A model generated the notes under the pieces. The model was not told the origin of the DNA, searched no databases, and was given only the letters and a program-made list of their open reading frames with translations. Source: an uncultured Prevotella sp. (GTDB taxonomy: Bacteria > Bacteroidota > Bacteroidia > Bacteroidales > Bacteroidaceae). Taken from it: a DNA stretch of 5,837 bases. Below, piece after piece: positions 1 to 5,825 of this stretch. The position numbers were made by a program, and so were the translations under genes. Positions within the stretch are counted from its first letter, which is position 1. Every line of letters begins with the position of its first letter. Where the stretch lies: NCBI GenBank assembly GCA_900770845.1, contig CAAGLS010000173.1:1-5837 (forward strand), given 5' to 3'.

Positions 1-804
1 GGCATTCCTTTCAAGGGACAGGTGCTCAACCAGATAGCCGCCAAGTTTTTGGACGCCACGAGCGACATCTGCCCCAACTGGAAGCTCGCCACTCCCGACC
101 CAATGGTTACGGTGGGCCTGAGGTGCGAGGGATTCCGTGTGGAGATGATCATTCGCTCCATCCTCACCGGCAGCGCATGGAGGGCCTACAAGGACGGTTG
201 CAGAGAGCTTTGCGGCGTGAGGCTGCCCGAGGGTATGAAGGAGAACCAACGCTTCCCCGAGCCCATCATCACCCCCACCACTAAGGCCGACGAGGGACAC
301 GACATGAACATCTCGCGCGAGGAAATCATCGAGCAGGGCATCGTTCCCGCTGAAGACTACGCCGTCATGGAGGACTATACCCGCAAGCTCTTCAAGCGCG
401 GACAGGAGATTGCCGCCAAGCGGGGACTGATTCTCGTCGACACGAAATACGAGTTTGGCAAGCGTGACGGCAAGGTGTACCTCATCGACGAAATTCACAC
501 TCCCGACTCCAGCCGCTACTTCTATGCCGACGGCTACGAGGAGCGTCTGGCCAAGGGCGAGCCGCAGAGGCAGCTCTCCAAGGAGTTCGTGCGCCAATGG
601 CTCATCGAGCACAACTTCATGAACCAGCCCGGACAGGTGATGCCTGAAATCACCGACGAATATGCCGAGAGCGTCAGCGAGCGCTACATTGAGCTCTACG
701 AGCACATCACCGGCGAGAAGTTTGACAAGGCCGCCGAGACCGGCGACGTGTTGGGACGCATCGAGCGCAATGTGGCCAACTATCTCGCAAAGGTAGGGGA
801 ATGA
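1..804 (+). CDS. purC: Phosphoribosylaminoimidazole-succinocarboxamide synthase (SAICAR synthase), 5'-truncated by the window edge
   Basis: PurC joins aspartate to CAIR using ATP to give SAICAR, a cytoplasmic step of de novo purine synthesis. The frame is open from base 1 (GIPFKGQVLNQIAAKF...), so the gene begins upstream. The GTG at 22 is an internal valine codon and not the start. About 267 residues are visible; from memory, Bacteroidetes PurC is about 310-315 aa, so roughly 45 N-terminal residues are missing. Visible family marks, numbered from base 1, are the VEMIIRSILTGS substrate-binding segment (about 47-58), TPTTK (91-95), LVDTKYEFG (145-153) and DEIHTPDSSRYF (163-174). The first signature usually has Pro before Val-Glu; here it is Arg, which I recall as normal for Prevotella-type PurC. 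The protein is longer than the E. coli form (237 aa). The TGA stop at 802-804 lies in the loop of a hairpin. The assignment is firm. Confidence 0.96.
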   Translation, partial: GIPFKGQVLNQIAAKFLDATSDICPNWKLATPDPMVTVGLRCEGFRVEMIIRSILTGSAWRAYKDGCRELCGVRLPEGMKENQRFPEPIITPTTKADEGHDMNISREEIIEQGIVPAEDYAVMEDYTRKLFKRGQEIAAKRGLILVDTKYEFGKRDGKVYLIDEIHTPDSSRYFYADGYEERLAKGEPQRQLSKEFVRQWLIEHNFMNQPGQVMPEITDEYAESVSERYIELYEHITGEKFDKAAETGDVLGRIERNVANYLAKVGE

Positions 805-815
805 TTGCTCCCCTA
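794..815 (+). promoter_or_regulatory. Hairpin around the purC stop codon
   Basis: TAGGGGA (794-800) and TCCCCTA (809-815) are perfectly complementary over 7 bp and enclose the 8-base loop ATGATTGC, which holds the purC TGA stop. A ribosome ending at purC would cover this structure. No U-tract follows it, so it is not a standard intrinsic terminator. The pairing is seen directly; any function is an inference. Confidence 0.45.
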
Positions 816-845
816 TTCGGGACTTCATATCGCACATACAACAAA

Positions 846-880
846 AGGGAGCTGAAGGGGCATTGCCTCTTCAGCCCCCT
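846..880 (+). promoter_or_regulatory. Strong hairpin in the purC-menG gap
   Basis: The core stem pairs GCTGAAGGGG (851-860) with CCTCTTCAGC (866-875) across the loop CATTG, with one G-U pair. Past one A-C mismatch, AGGG (846-849) also pairs with CCCT (877-880), giving about 15 paired positions. On the + strand it is followed by CTCAACAACC, with no U-tract. Read on the minus strand the stem is followed by TTTTGTTGT, so it looks more like a terminator for antisense transcription, or a stem that protects or processes the mRNA between purC and menG. The structure is clear; the role is unknown. Confidence 0.5.
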
Positions 881-893
881 CTCAACAACCGAA

Positions 894-900
894 AGAGGGA
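894..900 (+). promoter_or_regulatory. Possible ribosome binding site of menG
   Basis: AGAGGGA lies just before the ATG at 903, with its GAGG core four bases upstream of the start. It is purine-rich and the only Shine-Dalgarno-like leader among the starts in this window. It supports 903 over the upstream in-frame ATG at 801. Bacteroidetes depend little on Shine-Dalgarno pairing, so this is minor evidence. Confidence 0.35.
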
Positions 901-902
901 AT

Positions 903-1637
903 ATGTATCAGCAGGAGAAAATCACCCCCTACTCCAACAAGGAGAAGAAGGGACAGCAGGTAGAGGAGATGTTCGACAACATCGCCCCCACCTACGACAC
1001 CCTCAACCATCGGCTGTCGTGGAACATCGACAAGCTGTGGCGCAACCGGGCCATCAACGCACTGAGGGAATTCAAGCCCCAGCGCATGCTCGACATCGCC
1101 ACCGGCACGGGCGACTTTGCCATTCTCGCAGCCAAGAGGCTGCATCCCAGCCAACTCATCGGAGCCGACATATCTGAGGAAATGATGAGGATAGGGGCGC
1201 AAAAGGTGAAAAGAGCCGGACTGGACAATGTCATCAGCTTCGCCAAGGAAGACTGCATGGCGCTAAGCTTCGCCGACAACAGTTTCGACGCGGTGACGGC
1301 AGCCTTCGGCATACGCAATTTTGAGGACCTCGACCAGGGACTGGCCGAAATCCATCGCGTGCTGAAGCCCGGCGGCCATCTGAGCATCGTGGAGCTGACC
1401 ACACCGGTGACATTCCCCATGAGGCAACTCTTCAAAATCTACAGCAACACCGTGCTGCCCCTCTACGGAAGGATGATAAGCAAGGACAGCAGCGCCTACG
1501 AATACCTGACGAGGACCATCGAGGCGTTTCCCCAAGGAGAGGTGATGATGGACATCTTCAAGAAGGCGGGGTTCGCCAAGACCTCTTTCCGGCGCCTCAC
1601 CTTCGGCATCTGCACAATGTATCTCGCCGAGAAATGA
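903..1637 (+). CDS. menG: Demethylmenaquinone methyltransferase (MenG/UbiE family)
   Basis: This is a class I SAM-dependent methyltransferase of 244 aa, the usual length for the UbiE/MenG family. It methylates demethylmenaquinone to menaquinone, the respiratory quinone of anaerobic Bacteroidetes. I infer menaquinone rather than ubiquinone from the lineage; the sequence alone does not separate the two. Seen in order: YDTLNHRLSWNIDKLWR (31-47, first UbiE signature), SAM-binding motif I LDIATGTGDFAI (63-74), acidic D89 of GADIS after the second strand, FGIRNF (135-140), HRVLKPGGHL (151-160) and YLTRTIEAFPQGE (201-213). The start at 903 gives the expected family N-terminus; starting at ATG 801, which overlaps the purC stop as ATGA, would add 34 residues unlike the family. 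It lies 98 bp after purC and 53 bp before aroE. Its product needs chorismate, to which aroE contributes. Confidence 0.95.
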   Translation: MYQQEKITPYSNKEKKGQQVEEMFDNIAPTYDTLNHRLSWNIDKLWRNRAINALREFKPQRMLDIATGTGDFAILAAKRLHPSQLIGADISEEMMRIGAQKVKRAGLDNVISFAKEDCMALSFADNSFDAVTAAFGIRNFEDLDQGLAEIHRVLKPGGHLSIVELTTPVTFPMRQLFKIYSNTVLPLYGRMISKDSSAYEYLTRTIEAFPQGEVMMDIFKKAGFAKTSFRRLTFGICTMYLAEK

Positions 1638-1638
1638 A

Positions 1639-1667
1639 TTGCGACTTCTTATACCTTATTATATAAT
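1639..1667 (+). promoter_or_regulatory. Possible promoter for aroE (sigma70-like)
   Basis: TTGCGA (1639-1644) and TATAAT (1662-1667) are 17 bases apart, the ideal layout of a classical sigma70 promoter, in a short A+T-rich gap 24 bases before the aroE ATG. The main Bacteroidetes sigma factor prefers TTTG near -33 and TAnnTTTG near -7, and I do not see a good match to that here. The hexamers could be chance in A+T-rich sequence. Confidence 0.3.
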
Positions 1668-1690
1668 GACAGCATAAAGACAATCCCCTT

Positions 1691-2437
1691 ATGGACAAAT
1701 ACGGACTCATTGGATACCCACTCGGCCATTCGTTCTCCATATCCTACTTCAATGAGAAATTCGAGAACGAGCACATCAACGCGAAGTACCTGAATTTCGA
1801 GATACCCTCCATCGACGGGCTGACCGAAGTATTGGACCGCAACCCCGAACTGCGCGGACTCAACGTCACGATTCCCTACAAGGAGCAAGTGATGAAATAT
1901 CTCGATGCCATCAGCCCGGAGGCAGAGGCCATTGGGGCGGTGAATGTGATTCGCGCGACCCACAAAGGAGACAAAGTCATCCTGAAAGGCTTCAACAGCG
2001 ATGTCATCGGATTCACGCAGAGCATAGAGCCCCTGCTGGAACCCTCGCAGAAGAAAGCCCTCATCCTCGGCACCGGCGGGGCGGCCAAGGCCATCAACTA
2101 CGGCTTGAGGTCGTTGGGGCTGAAGACCCAACTGGTGAGCCGCTACAAGCGACAAGACACCATCACCTACGACTGGCTGACACCAAAGCTCGTCAAGGAA
2201 TACAACGTGATTGTCAACTGCACGCCCGTAGGGATGTATCCACACGCCGACGAATGCCCCGACCTGCCCTACGACGCCATGGACACCCACACCCTGCTCT
2301 ACGACTTGATATACAATCCCGATGAGACGCTCTTCCTGAAGCGTGGCCGTGAGCACGGAGCAACAGTGAAGAACGGACTGGAGATGCTTCTGCTGCAGGC
2401 TTTCGCATCATGGGAATTTTGGAATGGAAAGGACTAA
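1691..2437 (+). CDS. aroE: Shikimate dehydrogenase (NADP+)
   Basis: AroE reduces 3-dehydroshikimate to shikimate with NADPH, on the way to chorismate, aromatic amino acids and menaquinone. At 248 aa it is slightly short of the E. coli enzyme (272 aa) but complete at both ends. The N-terminal substrate domain has GYPLGHSFS (8-16; S14 and S16 expected to bind shikimate), NVTIPYK (58-64; K64 catalytic), GAVN (82-85) and NSDVIGF (102-108; D104 is the catalytic partner, and the more usual form is NTD). The Rossmann part has GTGGAAKA (127-134), then SRYKR (150-154) where many homologues have NRT; R151 and R154 could still hold the NADP phosphate. NCTPVGM (176-182), YDLIYNP (204-210) and NGLEMLLLQA (228-237, Q236) complete the active site. 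It ends 12 bases before purM, so the two are probably co-transcribed. Confidence 0.96.
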   Translation: MDKYGLIGYPLGHSFSISYFNEKFENEHINAKYLNFEIPSIDGLTEVLDRNPELRGLNVTIPYKEQVMKYLDAISPEAEAIGAVNVIRATHKGDKVILKGFNSDVIGFTQSIEPLLEPSQKKALILGTGGAAKAINYGLRSLGLKTQLVSRYKRQDTITYDWLTPKLVKEYNVIVNCTPVGMYPHADECPDLPYDAMDTHTLLYDLIYNPDETLFLKRGREHGATVKNGLEMLLLQAFASWEFWNGKD

Positions 2438-2449
2438 AACACAGATACA

Positions 2450-3613
2450 ATGACAAACAGATACATGCAAAGGGGCGTAAGCGCCGCCAAGGAGGACGTG
2501 CACAACGCCATCAAGAATATCGACAAGGGAATCTTTCCGCAGGCCTTCTGCAAAATCATGCCCGACATCGTGGGCGGCGATCCCGACTATTGCAACATCA
2601 TGCACGCCGACGGGGCTGGCACCAAATCGAGCCTGGCCTATATGTATTGGAAAGAGACCGGCGACCTGAGCGTGTGGAAAGGCATCGCCCAGGACGCCAT
2701 CGTGATGAACACCGACGACCTGCTCTGCGTGGGCGCCGTGGACAACATCCTCGTCAGCTCCACCATAGGCCGCAACAAGATGCTCATACCGGGTGAGGTG
2801 ATTTCGGAAATCATCAACGGCACCGACGAAATCCTTGCCGACATGCGCAAGATGGGCATCGGCATTTGGCCCACAGGGGGAGAGACGGCCGACGTGGGCG
2901 ACTTGGTGCGCACCATCATCGTCGATTCCACTGTGACCTGCCGCATGAGGCGCGCCGACGTCATCGACAATGCCAACATCCGTCCGGGCGACGCTATAGT
3001 GGGACTCAGCTCTACGGGACAGGCCTCTTACGAACGCGAGTACAACGGAGGAATGGGCAGCAACGGACTCACCAGCGCCCGCCACGACGTGTTCGCCAAA
3101 TACTTGGCGGCCAAATATCCTGAGAGCTACGACGCAGCCGTACCCGACGAGCTGGTCTACAGCGGCAAGTACAAGCTGACCGACCCCGTGGAAGGCAGCC
3201 CCGTCAACGCCGGCAAGCTCGTGCTCTCCCCCACCCGCACCTACGCGCCGGTAATCAAGCGGCTGCTCGACGAGCTGCGCCCCGAGATCCACGGCATGGT
3301 GCACTGCACAGGCGGCGCACAGACCAAGGTGATGCACTTTGTGGGCGACAACTGCCGGGTGGTGAAGGACAACATGTTCCCCATCCCGCCCCTGTTCAAG
3401 GCCATCCACGACTGCTCCGGCACCGACTGGAAAGAGATGTACCAGGTGTTCAACATGGGCCACAGAATGGAAATCTATGTGCGTCCCGAGGTGGCCGACA
3501 AGGTGATGGCCATCGGCAAGAGCTTCAACGTCGACGCTCAAGTGGTGGGCCACATCGAGGAAGGCGCAAAGAGCCTCACCATCAAGAGTCCCTACGGCAT
3601 CTTTGAATATTAA
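2450..3613 (+). CDS. purM: Phosphoribosylformylglycinamidine cyclo-ligase (AIR synthase), long Bacteroidetes form
   Basis: PurM closes the imidazole ring, turning FGAM and ATP into AIR. At 387 aa it is about 40 residues longer than E. coli PurM (345 aa). Seen in order: HADGAGTKS (52-60, N-terminal ATP-binding part), GIAQDAIVMNTDDLLCVGA (78-96), GGETADVGD (143-151; GGETAE in many homologues), GLSSTGQASYEREYNGGMGSNGLTSAR (185-211), LTDPVEGSP (243-251) and HCTGGAQTK (285-293; HITGGG in the classical enzyme). The overall order fits the PurM/PurL/ThiL/HypE ATP-binding superfamily, and the full-length pattern matches what I recall for Bacteroides and Prevotella PurM. The ATG at 2450 gives MTNRYMQRGVSAAKEDV, the normal start for that form. 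The leader is A-rich with no Shine-Dalgarno. PurC, two genes upstream, acts two steps later in the same pathway. The motif differences make the exact subfamily slightly less certain than the superfamily. Confidence 0.92.
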   Translation: MTNRYMQRGVSAAKEDVHNAIKNIDKGIFPQAFCKIMPDIVGGDPDYCNIMHADGAGTKSSLAYMYWKETGDLSVWKGIAQDAIVMNTDDLLCVGAVDNILVSSTIGRNKMLIPGEVISEIINGTDEILADMRKMGIGIWPTGGETADVGDLVRTIIVDSTVTCRMRRADVIDNANIRPGDAIVGLSSTGQASYEREYNGGMGSNGLTSARHDVFAKYLAAKYPESYDAAVPDELVYSGKYKLTDPVEGSPVNAGKLVLSPTRTYAPVIKRLLDELRPEIHGMVHCTGGAQTKVMHFVGDNCRVVKDNMFPIPPLFKAIHDCSGTDWKEMYQVFNMGHRMEIYVRPEVADKVMAIGKSFNVDAQVVGHIEEGAKSLTIKSPYGIFEY

Positions 3614-3631
3614 TCTATGGAATTTATATGA

Positions 3632-3652
3632 GCTGTGGGGAAAGCCCACGGC
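3632..3652 (+). promoter_or_regulatory. Hairpin in the prfA leader
   Basis: GCTGTGGG (3632-3639) pairs with CCCACGGC (3645-3652) over 8 bp, with one T-G wobble, around the 5-base loop GAAAG. It begins 19 bases after the purM stop and ends 28 bases before the prfA ATG. No U-tract follows, so it is a weak terminator candidate; it may limit read-through, stabilise the upstream message or have no function. Confidence 0.4.
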
Positions 3653-3680
3653 CCATGGACGAAACTCGACAGAAGCACAA

Positions 3681-4790
3681 ATGCAAGACAACCAGATACT
3701 ACAGAAACTCGACGGACTCGACGCGCGCTATGAGGAAGTGGCGACGCTCATCACCGACCCTTCCGTCATCGCCGACCAGCCTCGCTACGTGAAGCTCGCC
3801 AAGGAATACAAGGACTTGGGCGACATCATGGACGCCAAGAAACGCTATGTGGCCTGCCTCAACTCCATCAAGGAGGCCAAGGACATCATAGCCAACGAGG
3901 ACGACGCCGACATGAAGGAGATGGCGCGCGAGGAACTCGCCGAGAACGAGGCCAAGCAGCCCAAGATAGAGGAGGAAATCAAGATGCTCCTCATTCCGAA
4001 GGACCCCGAGGACGCCAAGAACGTGCAGATGGAAATCCGCGCGGGAGCCGGCGGCGACGAGGCGGCGCTCTTTGCCGGCGACCTGTTCAACATGTACAAG
4101 AAATATTGTGAGTCGAAACACTGGACGGTGAGCGTGACCAGCGTCTCGCCTGGAGCTGTGGGCGGCTACAAGGAGATAGATTTCGCCGTGTCGGGCGACA
4201 ACGTCTACGGCACGCTGAAATACGAGTCGGGCGTGCACCGCGTGCAGCGAGTGCCTGCAACCGAGACGCAAGGCCGCATGCACACTTCGGCAGCGACGGT
4301 GGCAGTGCTGCCCGAAGCCGACAAATTCGAAGTCAACATCAACGAGGGCGACATCAAGTGGGACACATTCCGCTCAAGCGGCGCCGGTGGACAGAACGTC
4401 AACAAGGTGGAATCGGGCGTGCGCCTGCGCTATCCTTGGAAGAACCCCAACACGGGCGAGGTGGAGGAGATACTCATCGAATGCACCGAGACGCGCGACC
4501 AGCCCAAGAACAAGGAGCGCGCCCTGTCGCGTCTGCGCACATTCATCTACGACCGCGAGCACCAGAAGTATATCGACGACATCGCCAACCGCCGCAAGAC
4601 CTTGGTGTCGACGGGCGACCGCTCGGCCAAGATCAGAACCTACAACTTCCCCCAGGGCCGGGTGACCGACCATCGCATAGGCTACACCACCCACGACCTG
4701 CAGGGATTCCTCAACGGTGACATCCAAGCCATGATCGACGCGCTCACTGTGGCTGAGAATGCCGAGAAGCTTAAAGAAAACGAATTGTAA
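3681..4790 (+). CDS. prfA: Peptide chain release factor 1 (RF1)
   Basis: RF1 recognises UAA and UAG in the ribosomal A site and triggers peptide release. The 369-aa protein has the usual class I layout: a helical N-terminal domain with charged helices (about 1-110), IRAGAGGDEAALFAGDLF (119-136), the tripeptide anticodon PAT (192-194, in RVPATETQGR), which marks RF1 rather than RF2 (SPF), and the catalytic GGQ (236-238, in SSGAGGQNVNKVES). Q238 is the expected PrmC methylation site. After GGQ a segment YPWKNPNTGEVEEILIE (251-267) is longer than in E. coli RF1; I recall the same form in other Bacteroidetes. The ATG at 3681 gives a normal N-terminus. The in-frame TTG at 3603 would add 26 unrelated residues and overlap purM. 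No TAG stop is used by any of the six genes here. It is followed by pyrF after 18 bases. Confidence 0.97.
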   Translation: MQDNQILQKLDGLDARYEEVATLITDPSVIADQPRYVKLAKEYKDLGDIMDAKKRYVACLNSIKEAKDIIANEDDADMKEMAREELAENEAKQPKIEEEIKMLLIPKDPEDAKNVQMEIRAGAGGDEAALFAGDLFNMYKKYCESKHWTVSVTSVSPGAVGGYKEIDFAVSGDNVYGTLKYESGVHRVQRVPATETQGRMHTSAATVAVLPEADKFEVNINEGDIKWDTFRSSGAGGQNVNKVESGVRLRYPWKNPNTGEVEEILIECTETRDQPKNKERALSRLRTFIYDREHQKYIDDIANRRKTLVSTGDRSAKIRTYNFPQGRVTDHRIGYTTHDLQGFLNGDIQAMIDALTVAENAEKLKENEL

Positions 4791-4808
4791 CACTCAAACC
4801 CCACAACC

Positions 4809-5633
4809 ATGACAAGAAAAGAATTGGTGGAGCAGATATTCCAGAAGAAGACCTTCCTCTGCGTAGGTTTGGACACCGACATCAAGAAGATTCCCACATA
4901 CCTGCTCAACGACCCCGACCCGATAGTGGCCTTCAACCAACAAATCATCGACGCCACGGCACCCTACTGCGTGGCCTTCAAGCCCAACATGGCCTTCTAC
5001 GAGAGCATGGGCGTGAAGGGCATCGCAGCCTTTGAGGCCACCGTGCAATACATCAGGGAAAACTATCCTCACCACTTCGTCATCGCCGACGCCAAGCGCG
5101 GCGACATTGGCAATACCTCGGCCATGTACGCCCGCACGTTCTTCGACGAGTATGACGTGGACGCGCTCACCGTGGCTCCCTATATGGGAGTGGACTCCGT
5201 AAGTCCCTTCTTGGAGTATGAGGGCAAATGGGTGATTCTGTTGGCCTTGACTTCCAATGCGGGAAGCAAGGATTTCCAGCTGACAAAGAACGTGGAGGGC
5301 GAGCGCCTCTTTGAGCGGGTGCTGAAGAAAGGCCTCGAATGGGGCAACACCGGCAACCTGATGTTTGTTGTCGGAGCAACACGCGGCTCGCTCATCGGCG
5401 ACGTGCGCAAGGTGGCTCCCGAGTCGTTCCTGCTTGTGCCTGGTGTAGGCGCCCAAGGCGGTAGCTTGGAAGAGGTGTGCAAGTATGGCATGACAAAAGA
5501 CTGCGGCTTGTTGGTCAACTCCTCGCGCGGCATCATCTACGCCTCCGACGGCGAAGACTTCGCAGAGGCCAGCGCCGCCAAGGCAAAGGCACTGCAAGAG
5601 CAGATGGCCGCCGAACTGGCCAAGATTCAATAA
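4809..5633 (+). CDS. pyrF: Orotidine 5'-phosphate decarboxylase (type 2 family)
   Basis: PyrF decarboxylates OMP to UMP, the last step of de novo pyrimidine nucleotide synthesis, in the cytoplasm. It is 274 aa, the length of the longer type 2 family rather than the 230-245 aa E. coli type. Seen: GLDTD (20-24, substrate-binding D22), FKPN (57-60, K58), catalytic DAKRGD (94-99, with D94, K96 and D99 as the D-x-K-x-x-D set) followed by IGNT, then APYMGVDSV (123-131), PGVGAQGG (211-218) and NSSRG (237-241), where R240 should bind the phosphate. The ATG at 4809 follows prfA by 18 bases in an A/C-rich leader without Shine-Dalgarno, so co-transcription with prfA is likely. The TAA stop (5631-5633) is part of the TAAA that borders the inserted repeat element, so the protein end appears unaltered by the insertion. 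Confidence 0.96.
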   Translation: MTRKELVEQIFQKKTFLCVGLDTDIKKIPTYLLNDPDPIVAFNQQIIDATAPYCVAFKPNMAFYESMGVKGIAAFEATVQYIRENYPHHFVIADAKRGDIGNTSAMYARTFFDEYDVDALTVAPYMGVDSVSPFLEYEGKWVILLALTSNAGSKDFQLTKNVEGERLFERVLKKGLEWGNTGNLMFVVGATRGSLIGDVRKVAPESFLLVPGVGAQGGSLEEVCKYGMTKDCGLLVNSSRGIIYASDGEDFAEASAAKAKALQEQMAAELAKIQ

Positions 5634-5634
5634 A
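5631..5634 (+). repeat. Left copy of the TAAA target site duplication
   Basis: TAAA directly precedes GGCTGG; its first three bases are the pyrF stop codon. The matching copy is at 5826-5829. Four bases alone are weak evidence, but the exact abutment to both ends of perfect inverted repeats makes a target duplication likely. Confidence 0.55.
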
Positions 5635-5655
5635 GGCTGGTTCTATAAATTAGGC
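5635..5655 (+). repeat. Left terminal inverted repeat of the MITE-like element
   Basis: This 21-bp arm begins GGCTGG and ends TTAGGC. It is the exact reverse complement of 5805-5825 with no mismatch. Chance occurrence of such a pair in a 200-bp stretch is very unlikely. Confidence 0.9.
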
Positions 5656-5738
5656 TGATAGAATAATAGATAAAGTGCAGTTGTCGTTTCGGTCGTCTTC
5701 TGCATCTATCGGTCTCAAAACGTCAAGTCTCATCGGTC

Positions 5739-5754
5739 GTGTAGCCCGCTACAC
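5739..5754. repeat. Central palindrome of the MITE-like element
   Basis: GTGTAGC (5739-5745) and GCTACAC (5748-5754) are perfect inverse complements around two bases (CC); as RNA or single-stranded DNA this would be a 6-bp stem with a CCCG loop. It is the apex of the nested complementary arms and resembles the stem of REP-type repeats, though no RAYT-like gene is visible here. Confidence 0.7.
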
Positions 5755-5804
5755 TCCCTCTTCAACTTACGTTTTGAATCCCGATACCTTGCAGAAAACG
5801 ACTC

Positions 5805-5825
5805 GCCTAATTTATAGAACCAGCC
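5805..5825 (-). repeat. Right terminal inverted repeat of the MITE-like element
   Basis: This arm begins GCCTAA and ends CCAGCC and is the perfect inverted copy of 5635-5655. The pairing extends by one more base pair on the outside (A5634 with T5826), but those bases are better read as part of the flanking TAAA duplication. Confidence 0.9.

Larger units (their letters stand above)
5635..5825. mobile_element. MITE-like element, 191 bp, non-coding
   Basis: The ends are perfect 21-bp inverted repeats starting GGCTGGTTCTATAAATT, and TAAA occurs directly outside each end, as expected for a 4-bp target site duplication. There is no reading frame of note inside. Between the ends the arms are again partly complementary (5692-5704 with 5790-5802, 5707-5712 with 5781-5786, 5715-5723 with 5769-5777, 5739-5745 with 5748-5754), so the whole element could fold into one long imperfect hairpin. 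The left side has about 36 extra bases (5656-5691, partly A+T-rich) with almost no counterpart on the right. These are the marks of a MITE mobilised in trans by a full-length insertion sequence. The 4-bp duplication would suit a DDE transposase such as the IS5 group, but I cannot name the parent. Confidence 0.72.

Noticed and set aside
22..24. GTG 22 as the purC start
   Set aside because: The frame is open to base 1 and the residues before it (GIPFKGQ) are part of the conserved PurC sequence, so the gene simply starts outside the window.
801..902. Start of menG at ATG 801, overlapping the purC stop as ATGA
   Set aside because: Translational coupling was tempting, but the 34 added residues do not resemble the family, while ATG 903 gives the usual length and N-terminus and has an AGAGGGA leader.
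1649..2356. A 235-codon minus-strand frame opposite aroE
   Set aside because: Same pattern of antisense composition; aroE has all its catalytic motifs on the + strand.
3603..3680. Start of prfA at TTG 3603, overlapping the purM end
   Set aside because: The 26 extra residues are unlike RF1 N-termini, and the ATG at 3681 gives the standard start and length.
2408..3691. A 427-codon open frame on the minus strand, opposite purM
   Set aside because: It is a shadow of purM. Its translation is low-complexity, rich in His, Val, Ala and Gly, with no recognisable domain, and purM on the other strand is a clear full-length family member.
4794..5630. A 278-codon minus-strand frame opposite pyrF
   Set aside because: It mirrors pyrF almost end to end, has a His/Val/Gly-rich antisense composition and no domain I recognise. 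GC-rich third positions leave the antisense frame open by chance.
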